5,323 nt of DNA from an uncultured Eubacteriales bacterium (GTDB lineage: Bacteria > Bacillota > Clostridia > Oscillospirales > Oscillospiraceae), in assembly GCA_900555735.1 (NCBI GenBank), contig USMI01000133.1, positions 1 to 5,323 on the forward strand, in the 5' to 3' direction. The notes under the pieces were generated by a model. The model had not been told where the DNA came from, searched no databases, and saw only the letters and a program-made list of their open reading frames with translations. This document shows, one piece after another, positions 1 to 5,323 of the stretch (the stretch's first letter is position 1; every line of letters begins with the position of its first letter). Both the position numbers and the translations under genes were made by a program.

Positions 1-1031
1 TTTCGGACGCCAACGCCATTACGCTGACATGGGACGGCAGTCAGTATGTGGGTACAGCCACCGATACCAATGGTGTGCTGTCGCAGTATTACTTCGACAC
101 CGACATCAGCGGTGTGAGCGTCAGCCGACGGCGAAATGTGCTGACCGTGACGGCCACAAAGGACGCCGCGGCGCAGCTGAACGGTTATATCAGCAGCGAC
201 TACGGCTACGCACTGGATGTGGAGGGCACGGAGTCCGTGCTGCTGGAGCCCAGCAATGGCAGCAATTATCAGGCTTGCGCCGCGCTGACCTCATTGCCCG
301 ACCCCGTGTGGGCGTACATTCATTTTAAGGTCAAAATTGTGGAGGAAAAGGGCAGCCTGACCATCAATAAGGTGGACGCGGAAACCGGCAAGGCACTGGC
401 GGGCGTGACCTACCGGCTGTATGATAGCACAGGGAAAAAGGTGGCAGATGTTACTACCGGCGCGAACGGTAAGGCGGTGTTTGCTGATTTGCCGCAGGGC
501 AAGTACAGCTATCAGGAGATCAGCGCGCCCAGCGGTTATGTAGTGGACAACACCAAGTATCAGATCACCATTACGGCCACAGTACTGAACATTACGCACA
601 AGCGGACAAATGCGTTGGCAAAAGGCAGCATCACCGTCCGCAAGGTGGATGTAACGGGCAGCCCTCTTGCCGGTGCGGAGCTGATGCTGGAGACTTCCGC
701 GGATGGGAAGACGTGGACGGAGGTGGGCAGAATTACCACCGACAGCACAGGCGTTGCCGAGTGGGAGAATCTTAAAATCGGCGCACAGTACCGTGTAACG
801 GAAACCAAAGCCCCAGCAGGGTACACGCTGCTGACCGAGCCGCTGTTCACAGGAACGTTGGACAGCAATAACCGAGACATTACCATCACTGCCTGCAACA
901 ATGCAGGCTTCATCCTGCCCTTCACGGGCAGCAACAGTTTTATTGCACCCATTGTGTTTGCAGCACTCATGCTTTGCATGGGTGTTTATTTTTTCAAAAA
1001 ATCTGATTTTATGGAGGAGACAGTCAAATGA
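1..1031 (+). CDS. LPFTG-anchored Cna-B/SpaA-type surface protein, probable accessory or tip pilin (5' truncated)
   Basis: The reading frame is open from base 3 to the TGA at 1029-1031, so the N-terminus and signal peptide lie outside the window and 342 residues are visible. The first ~115 residues are a beta-rich stretch I do not recognise. Two Cna-B/SpaA domains follow. The first (about 351-602) has a candidate bond-forming Lys at 369-371 and an E-box YSYQEISAPSGY with Glu at 516-518. The second (about 621-900) has Lys at 642-644 and E-box YRVTETKAPAGY with Glu at 801-803. These Lys/Glu positions are where the family forms internal isopeptide bonds. The C-terminus is a cell-wall sorting signal: LPFTG at 915-929, a hydrophobic helix, then a KK-containing tail. 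The protein is therefore covalently displayed at the surface. Its place ahead of a backbone pilin and two sortases suggests an ancillary or tip pilin with adhesive function; adhesion itself is inferred. The stop overlaps the next start as ATGA. A GTG at 48 is not the true start, because the same frame continues upstream in matching composition. Confidence 0.9.
   Translation, partial: SDANAITLTWDGSQYVGTATDTNGVLSQYYFDTDISGVSVSRRRNVLTVTATKDAAAQLNGYISSDYGYALDVEGTESVLLEPSNGSNYQACAALTSLPDPVWAYIHFKVKIVEEKGSLTINKVDAETGKALAGVTYRLYDSTGKKVADVTTGANGKAVFADLPQGKYSYQEISAPSGYVVDNTKYQITITATVLNITHKRTNALAKGSITVRKVDVTGSPLAGAELMLETSADGKTWTEVGRITTDSTGVAEWENLKIGAQYRVTETKAPAGYTLLTEPLFTGTLDSNNRDITITACNNAGFILPFTGSNSFIAPIVFAALMLCMGVYFFKKSDFMEETVK
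1013..1018 (+). promoter_or_regulatory. Ribosome binding site of the backbone pilin gene
   Basis: GGAGGA lies nine bases ahead of the ATG at 1028, inside the last codons of the upstream surface-protein gene. This strong site fixes the ATG at 1028 as the start and suggests the pilin can be translated efficiently as well as by coupling through the ATGA overlap, which fits the high demand expected for a fibre backbone. Confidence 0.75.
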
Positions 1032-2863
1032 AAAAGATCCATCGCGTAGTGGCCATGCTCATGGCCGCTATTATGGCTCTGGGCCTCATCACCACGGCAT
1101 TTGCCGAGCCGACCATCGACACCAGCAAGATAGCATCCCTTTCCATCTACAAATACGACATCACCAAGGCCAGCAATGACGGCGCGTGGGACGCGGAGTC
1201 CTACGTTTCCACCGGCCTGCATGATAACGCCGTCGTGGATAAGCTGAGCAAATACGCCATTCAGGGCGTGGAGTTCATGTATCTGAAGGTGGCCAATGTT
1301 GCCATGAGCAACGAGGTCGTGGACGGTCAGCGTCAGGTGGGCGTGCTGTATGGCTTCGACAGTTCCGATCGCAGCACCACCGTGCTGTCGGCCATCGGCC
1401 TGACCGGCGCGGACGCTCACAAGACTGAGGGCGGCGTCAACTACTACACCAGCGATATGCTCAACAACAAGCTGGCCGCCGCACTGGCTGCCAATGCGAC
1501 CACCGTGAAAAATGCCCTGGAAACGGCTGTGAAGAACGGCGGCGTAGCTATGTCCGAAACGGACGCCACCGGCCACACCTCCGCTTCCAACATGGAGCAG
1601 GGCCTGTACCTCGTCGTGGAGACTCGCGTCCCTGAAAACGTGACCTCCACCTGCAATCCCTTCTTCGTGTCTCTGCCCATGACCACCATCGACGGCACAG
1701 CATGGAACTACGATGTGACCGTTTACCCCAAGAACCAGACCGGAAATCCTGACCTCGAAAAGACCGTGCGTGAGGCCAAGAACTCCACCGGCAAGAATAC
1801 CGGTACTCTGACCGACATCAAGGACGGTTACGCTCATACCGCTACCGCATCCGTGGGTGACACCGTGGACTACCAGATCATCAGCACCCTGCCCACGATT
1901 ACCTCCAAGGCTTCTTCTCTGAGCGAGTACACCTATGCGGACACGCTGAGCAAGGGCATCAAGTACAACAAGAACGATGTGGTCATCGAGTTCTTTAAGG
2001 ACGCTGGCTGCACCGACAAGATCACCACATGGGATGAAACCTCCGGCAAATTCGCCGTGGCCTATGATGACGCAGCCAACACCATGACCATTCGCATGAC
2101 CGAATCCGGCCTGAGTGAGATCAATGAGGCGGCCACCGTGTATACCGACAGCGTGAAGCGCGGTTACAGCGATTGCACCATGCGGATCACCTACGCCGCC
2201 ACCCTGACCGCCGATGCCAAGATGGGAGATACCGACAACCCCAATGAGGTCGTGCTGACGTGGCGCAGAACGAATAACACCTACTTTGATACCCTCAAGG
2301 ACTGCTGCCATGTCTATACCTACGGTGTTGACGTACTCAAGCGGTTTTCTGATAACGGCGGAAATATGAAGAATGTCAAGTTCCGGCTGCATAACGATAC
2401 AGACGACTGCTATATCATCGCAGACCTGAAGGATGGCATCTACTACGCCAAGGGTATCACCAGCAAAAAGTCTGATGCCACGACCTTTATCCCCAACAGC
2501 AGCGGTCACATCGTGGTCAAAGGGCTGGAGGACGATGCTTACAGCCTGACCGAAATTGCTACCGACAAGGGCTATGTGCTGCTGAAGGACGCGGTCAAGA
2601 TCGTTATCAAGACCGCTGAGAGCGGCCAGTGCGAGAAGTGCGGTGCCAAACTGCTGACCGCCTCCGCCACCGTCAACGGCAAGGACGTTACCATGACCGA
2701 CGGCAACGCCATTGTGCCGCTGACTGTGGTCAACAACCCCGGCTTCGACCTGCCAAAGACTGGTGGCTACGGCACGTGGATGTTCACTATTGGTGGTGTG
2801 GCACTGTTGGGCGCGGCGGCTTTCATCGTAATCCGCAGCCGTAAGCACAAGAACGAGCAGTGA
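1028..2863 (+). CDS. Major (backbone) pilin of a sortase-assembled pilus, FimA/SpaA/RrgB type
   Basis: This 611-residue secreted protein is the probable shaft subunit of a covalent Gram-positive pilus. A signal peptide (KK, hydrophobic core, TAFA ahead of EP, cleavage near residue 26) opens it. An N-terminal D1-like domain ends at VYPKN, the pilin motif; its K235 is the expected nucleophile that joins the Thr of the next subunit's LPKTG. A domain resembling the fimbrial isopeptide D2 family spans about 240-430, starting at LEKTV (K245) and ending at NPNEVVLTW (N406), a plausible Lys-Asn bond pair. A Cna-B-like domain (about 433-570) has K438 and the E-box glutamate E509 in YSLTEIATDKGY, which lacks the usual Pro of APxGY. 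The sorting signal is LPKTG (575-579), a hydrophobic segment and an RSRKHK tail. Eight cysteines (209, 328, 383, 426, 427, 461, 535, 538) are unusual for such a protein. Starts at ATG 1028 and overlaps both neighbours by 4 bases. Bond partners are inferred from motif position. Confidence 0.93.
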   Translation: MKKIHRVVAMLMAAIMALGLITTAFAEPTIDTSKIASLSIYKYDITKASNDGAWDAESYVSTGLHDNAVVDKLSKYAIQGVEFMYLKVANVAMSNEVVDGQRQVGVLYGFDSSDRSTTVLSAIGLTGADAHKTEGGVNYYTSDMLNNKLAAALAANATTVKNALETAVKNGGVAMSETDATGHTSASNMEQGLYLVVETRVPENVTSTCNPFFVSLPMTTIDGTAWNYDVTVYPKNQTGNPDLEKTVREAKNSTGKNTGTLTDIKDGYAHTATASVGDTVDYQIISTLPTITSKASSLSEYTYADTLSKGIKYNKNDVVIEFFKDAGCTDKITTWDETSGKFAVAYDDAANTMTIRMTESGLSEINEAATVYTDSVKRGYSDCTMRITYAATLTADAKMGDTDNPNEVVLTWRRTNNTYFDTLKDCCHVYTYGVDVLKRFSDNGGNMKNVKFRLHNDTDDCYIIADLKDGIYYAKGITSKKSDATTFIPNSSGHIVVKGLEDDAYSLTEIATDKGYVLLKDAVKIVIKTAESGQCEKCGAKLLTASATVNGKDVTMTDGNAIVPLTVVNNPGFDLPKTGGYGTWMFTIGGVALLGAAAFIVIRSRKHKNEQ

Positions 2864-3678
2864 AACGCTGGCTACTGGCGGCGGCTTGCGGTATTGCAGC
2901 GCTGGGGCTGATGCTTTATCCTCTGGCGGGAGAACTTCTGAGCGAAAGGTATCATTCGGACATAGAAACCACCTACGCCGCAGCTATCGCGGACACCGAT
3001 GACGTCGAGTTGACTGCCCAGCGGGAAGCCGCGCAGCAGTACAACGCCATGCTGTCCGGCGCAGCCATTACCGAGGGAGGGACTTCTGCCCCTCCCTTGG
3101 CCTATGCCCAGCAGCTTACCGTGGGCGGTGTCATGTGCTACATCGGTATTCCCAAGATCGGCGTATATCTGCCAGTGCAGCACGGCACGGATGCGGACAC
3201 GCTGGAGCGTGCCGTGGGTCATGTGGTAGGAACGTCCTTGCCGGTGGGCGGCAGCAGCACCCATGCGGTGCTGTCGGCACACAGCGGCATGGCGAGCTCC
3301 AAGCTGTTTTCGGACATTGACCAGCTTACAGAGGGCGATACATTTTACATCCATGTGCTGGGTGATACGCTGGCATACAGGGTAGACGCCATCAATACGG
3401 TATTACCCACGGACACACATCTGCTCCAAATTGAGGATGGCAAGGACTATGTAACGTTGGTGACCTGCACCCCGTTCGGGGTCAATACCCACCGATTGAT
3501 AGTGCGAGGGTATCGTGTGCCGTATGTGCCGGAACAGGAAGCGACTGCCGCCGAAGAAAAGCCAGCGGAATCCTCGTGGACGCGACATTACCTTACCGGC
3601 CTGACCATCGGCCTTGGCGCGGCGGCTGTGGTTGGCGGTGCTTACTTTTTGGTAAGAAGGAGGATGTGCCATGCGTAA
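2860..3678 (+). CDS. Class C (pilus-polymerising) sortase
   Basis: This is a 272-residue membrane-bound cysteine transpeptidase that should cleave pilin LPXTG signals between Thr and Gly and join the Thr to the pilin-motif Lys. The catalytic triad is visible: H141 in LSAHSGM, C203 in TLVTCTPFG and R212 in NTHRLIVRG, with the class C signatures IPKIGVYLPVQHGT and GTSLPVGG. An N-terminal anchor (about residues 4-24) and a C-terminal membrane helix (about 244-265, followed by RRR) are the class C topology. The region between the first helix and the catalytic core (about 30-90) contains no DPF/DPW/DPY lid motif. The start is GTG at 2860, overlapping the pilin TGA as GTGA; no good Shine-Dalgarno precedes it (only GAACGAG), so translation probably depends on ribosomes finishing the pilin. 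An internal ATG at 2911 would cut the membrane anchor and is less likely. Its closest partner is the preceding pilin. Confidence 0.93.
   Translation: MKRWLLAAACGIAALGLMLYPLAGELLSERYHSDIETTYAAAIADTDDVELTAQREAAQQYNAMLSGAAITEGGTSAPPLAYAQQLTVGGVMCYIGIPKIGVYLPVQHGTDADTLERAVGHVVGTSLPVGGSSTHAVLSAHSGMASSKLFSDIDQLTEGDTFYIHVLGDTLAYRVDAINTVLPTDTHLLQIEDGKDYVTLVTCTPFGVNTHRLIVRGYRVPYVPEQEATAAEEKPAESSWTRHYLTGLTIGLGAAAVVGGAYFLVRRRMCHA
3074..3097 (+). repeat. Perfect 8-bp GC-rich inverted repeat inside the sortase gene
   Basis: AGGGAGGG (3074-3081) and CCCTCCCT (3090-3097) are exact reverse complements around an 8-base loop; G3073 and T3098 could add a wobble pair. It encodes residues about 72-80 of the class C sortase, a Gly/Pro-rich turn. 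No T-run follows, so it is not an intrinsic terminator. It could be a translational or mRNA-stability hairpin between pilin and sortase expression, or just coding sequence. Confidence 0.5.
3657..3664 (+). promoter_or_regulatory. Ribosome binding site of the second sortase gene
   Basis: AAGGAGGA sits six bases ahead of the ATG at 3671, within the last codons of the class C sortase. It is close to the ideal anti-Shine-Dalgarno match and supports that start over later in-frame codons. Confidence 0.8.
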
Positions 3679-4354
3679 GACACCTTTTGTACTGGCGGTA
3701 CTGTTGGCCGTGGCGGGCACCTGCGTCATGCTGTGGCCGGTGGTTACAGGGTACAGGCTGCAAGCCAACACGGATGAGGCCGTGCAGAGCTTCCTCGAAG
3801 AACGGAAGCCGGAGCAGCAATATCCCGAACTGCTGGCGGCTCTACAAGAGTATAACCGCCAGCTTTACGCAGAAAAGCAATCCCGTCTTATTGATCTGGA
3901 AGCCTGCGAAGAACCCGCCGCCGACTTGACTGCCTACGGCATCGAGGACGAGGTAATAGGCGTCTTGGAAATTCCCGCCATGGAGCTGACCATGCCGGTC
4001 TACTTGGGCGCGTCCGATGACCACCTTGCCGCAGGTGCGGCGGTGCTGGGTAATACCTCCGCGCCCATCGGCGGCGACAACACCAACTGCGTTATCGCCG
4101 GCCACCGGGGCTGGCGCGGTGCGGACTATTTCCGGCATATAGACCGCTTACATGTTGGCGATACCGTTACGCTGACAAATCTATGGGAAACGCTGACCTA
4201 CACAGTGGCCGACATTCAGATCATCCAGCCCCATGAGGTAGAGAAAATCAAAATTCAACCGAACCGCGATCTGCTGACGCTGCTGACCTGCCACCCCTAC
4301 GCCAGCGGCGGGCGGCAAAGGTATGTGGTATACTGTGAGAGGGCGTTGCCATGA
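3671..4354 (+). CDS. Second sortase, divergent from the class C enzyme (subclass unresolved)
   Basis: This 227-residue protein is a sortase-fold transpeptidase with an N-terminal signal anchor (about residues 5-26) and no C-terminal membrane helix; it ends soon after the active-site strand at YCERALP. Catalytic residues are H145 in VIAGHRGW, C207 in TLLTCHPY and most likely R217 in RQRYVVYCER. LEIPAMELTMPVYLGA and GNTSAPIGG match the core strands seen in the neighbouring enzyme, but the active-site loop (TCHPY rather than TCTPFG) and topology differ clearly, so the two are not a recent duplication. The usual class C lid is also not seen. It may attach the finished fibre to the cell wall, process the LPFTG protein, or act as a second polymerase; the sequence does not decide. 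It could be filed under class C, B or D depending on the model used. It overlaps the upstream gene by 8 bases and the downstream coupling-protein gene by 4 (ATGA). Confidence 0.88.
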   Translation: MRKTPFVLAVLLAVAGTCVMLWPVVTGYRLQANTDEAVQSFLEERKPEQQYPELLAALQEYNRQLYAEKQSRLIDLEACEEPAADLTAYGIEDEVIGVLEIPAMELTMPVYLGASDDHLAAGAAVLGNTSAPIGGDNTNCVIAGHRGWRGADYFRHIDRLHVGDTVTLTNLWETLTYTVADIQIIQPHEVEKIKIQPNRDLLTLLTCHPYASGGRQRYVVYCERALP

Positions 4355-5323
4355 AGAAGATACATCCCATTGTGTGGGCAATTCTCTGCCTTCCGGTTGT
4401 GTACTTCGCAATGGTGACCGCCAGCGTCTATATCCCCGGAGAGAATGTTTTTGCACTTTTGGGGCGTTTCAGCACTATGGTGAGGCGTCCCGACCTGCTG
4501 CGATGGACAGCGTATACGCCGCGATTTTTGCTGGTATTTCTGCTGCTCTACGGCGGCGGTGTTCTTTTATACTACGCTGATCATGAAAACCGCCGCCCCG
4601 GCGAGGAATACGGATCAGCCAAATGGGGCAATGCCCGCGAACTAAACAAGCGGTACGCAGACCGAGACGGGAAAAACGTTATCCTCACAAAGCGCGTTTC
4701 CATTGGGCTGGATGGCTACAAGCATCGGCGCAACCTCAATATCCTTGTGGTGGGCGGCAGCGGCTCCGGCAAGACGCGATTTTTCTGCAAACCCGGCATT
4801 ATGAGCGTCAACTGCTCCTATCTGATCGTTGACCCGAAGGGCGAGATGCTTCGCAGTACCGGGTATCTACTTAAGGACGAGGGATACGACATTAAGGTAT
4901 TTGACCTCATCCACCCCCGGCAATCGGACGGCTATAACCCCTTCACCTACATTCGGGACGACCCGGATGTGCTGAAGCTCATGGACAATCTGGTGAAAAA
5001 CACCACACCGCCCAAGGGTGCATCCAACGATCCGTTTTGGGAAAAGGCGGAGATCGCGCTGGACTCTGCGCTGATGCTATATCTGCTCTATGAGGCACCT
5101 GTGGAGGAACAGAATTTTGAAATGCTGATGTTCATGCTGGAATGTGCGCGAGTCATGGAGGAGGACGAACAGTACCAAAGTCCACTGGATCTGCTGTTCC
5201 AAACTTTGGAGGAGCGCGACCCGTCACATATCGCCGTGCGGGAATATAAGGTTTACAAGCAGGCGGCGGGTGTTGTATGCTCTAAAAGACTTCTTAATCA
5301 AGCGGTTGGGAAGTCTCTTAGAA
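4351..5323 (+). CDS. Type IV coupling protein, VirD4/TraG family (N-terminal part, interrupted near the window end)
   Basis: VirD4-type coupling proteins are membrane ATPases that bring the relaxase-DNA complex to a type IV secretion channel. The ATG at 4351 overlaps the sortase stop (ATGA), with a modest GAGAGGG site seven bases ahead. Two N-terminal membrane segments (about residues 7-29 and 59-75) precede YGSAKWG (87-93), common in Gram-positive coupling proteins. Walker A is GGSGSGKT (135-142). DPKGEM (161-166), GYNPF (194-198) and DPFWEKAE (227-234) are further family motifs. Walker B and the C-terminal half are not reached; the family is usually around 600 residues and 324 codons are seen. 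The match runs to KQAAG (ending at residue 307, base 5271). The family typically continues with KTAKSILIS-like sequence, but here 17 unrelated residues follow in an AT-richer, structured stretch. The gene is therefore probably split by an insertion at about 5270, and the frame beyond it is not native. Whether function is restored by splicing cannot be seen. Confidence 0.92.
   Translation, partial: MKKIHPIVWAILCLPVVYFAMVTASVYIPGENVFALLGRFSTMVRRPDLLRWTAYTPRFLLVFLLLYGGGVLLYYADHENRRPGEEYGSAKWGNARELNKRYADRDGKNVILTKRVSIGLDGYKHRRNLNILVVGGSGSGKTRFFCKPGIMSVNCSYLIVDPKGEMLRSTGYLLKDEGYDIKVFDLIHPRQSDGYNPFTYIRDDPDVLKLMDNLVKNTTPPKGASNDPFWEKAEIALDSALMLYLLYEAPVEEQNFEMLMFMLECARVMEEDEQYQSPLDLLFQTLEERDPSHIAVREYKVYKQAAGVVCSKRLLNQAVGKSLR
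5270..5323 (+). mobile_element. Putative 5' end of a group II intron inserted in the coupling-protein gene (partial)
   Basis: Coupling-protein similarity ends after the codon at 5269-5271. A possible intron start is GTGTT at 5270-5274, matching the bacterial group II consensus GUGYG at four of five bases. An imperfect hairpin follows: 5281-5293 pairs with 5310-5322 at 12 of 13 positions (one A-C mismatch at 5286/5317), and the loop can hold a small inner stem CAA/TTG (5299-5301 with 5306-5308). GC falls to 20 of 53 against 31 of 53 in the preceding 53 bases. The insertion is in sense orientation, which would allow splicing. The domains that would prove the identity, domain V and the reverse transcriptase/maturase, are beyond the window. 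Alternatives are another mobile element or a recombination junction. Confidence 0.45.
5281..5322 (+). repeat. Imperfect 13-bp hairpin at the coupling-protein break
   Basis: The arms TCTAAAAGACTTC (5281-5293) and GAAGTCTCTTAGA (5310-5322) pair at 12 of 13 positions around a 16-base loop, including an unbroken 7-bp inner stem next to the loop. It starts 10 bases after the point where coupling-protein similarity stops, which points to a structured RNA element rather than protein-coding constraint. Confidence 0.65.

Noticed and set aside
48..50. GTG as the start of the first surface-protein gene
   Set aside because: The same frame is open to the window edge with continuous beta-rich sequence, and no signal peptide follows this GTG, so the gene is truncated by the window.
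986..2848. 620-codon open frame on the minus strand opposite the backbone pilin
   Set aside because: The + strand protein has a signal peptide, pilin motif, D2/Cna-B domains and a sorting signal, so it is real. The antisense product is a His/Gly/Val-rich sequence with no recognisable domain and no ribosome binding site that I can see. It is the mirror of biased codon use.
3074..3097. Intrinsic terminator between pilin and sortase functions
   Set aside because: The stem is GC-rich but lies well inside the sortase coding sequence and no T-run follows.
2872..3354. Minus-strand open frame opposite the class C sortase
   Set aside because: It is a shadow of the sortase gene, which carries a complete catalytic triad; the antisense translation shows no family motifs.
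4323..4832. Short + strand open frames (4323-4580 and 4623-4832) in another frame across the coupling-protein gene
   Set aside because: The frame starting at 4351 is continuous to the window end and encodes Walker A and other VirD4 motifs, so the short frames are out-of-frame shadows.
5272..5323. Reading the last 17 codons as a native coupling-protein segment
   Set aside because: They do not resemble what normally follows KQAAG in the family, and they coincide with a composition drop and a hairpin, so an insertion is more likely, although homologues would be needed to settle it.
1..5323. CRISPR arrays, tRNA or rRNA genes, riboswitches, promoters
   Set aside because: Coding sequence is continuous with overlapping genes; I found no spaced direct repeats and no tRNA-like or rRNA-like segments, and there is no non-coding gap that could hold a promoter or riboswitch.

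Overview
The window reads as part of an integrative conjugative element, or a closely related mobile region, of a Gram-positive gut-type bacterium, most likely a clostridial Firmicute (Oscillospiraceae or Lachnospiraceae-like). The reasons are LPXTG sorting signals, Cna-B/SpaA-type isopeptide domains, pilus-type sortases and a Gram-positive VirD4/TraG-type coupling protein, together with moderately high GC. The genus is an inference.

All five genes lie on the + strand and each consecutive pair overlaps by a few bases, so there is no intergenic space, promoter or terminator inside the window. From left to right: (1) 1-1031, the C-terminal part of an LPFTG-anchored surface protein with two Cna-B domains, a probable accessory or tip pilin; (2) 1028-2863, a complete 611-residue backbone pilin with signal peptide, YPKN pilin motif, D2-type isopeptide domain, Cna-B domain and LPKTG signal; (3) 2860-3678, a class C pilus sortase with two membrane anchors; (4) 3671-4354, a second, divergent sortase with only an N-terminal anchor; (5) 4351 onward, the N-terminal half of a type IV coupling protein (VirD4/TraG family) with Walker A.

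The genes make sense as a unit. The two LPXTG proteins are exported and displayed. The class C sortase would polymerise the backbone pilin through K235, and the second sortase may anchor the fibre or handle the other sorting signal. Because the cassette is translationally chained to the coupling protein that delivers DNA to a conjugative secretion channel, the pilus is probably a contact or adhesion device for conjugation.

At the right edge the coupling protein stops looking like its family immediately after the KQAAG motif (codon ending at 5271). The last 53 bases are AT-richer (20 of 53 G+C, against 31 of 53 in the 53 bases just before) and form a long imperfect hairpin. This looks like an insertion into the coupling-protein gene, and the 5' end of a group II intron is the best candidate. 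The rest of the element is outside the window.
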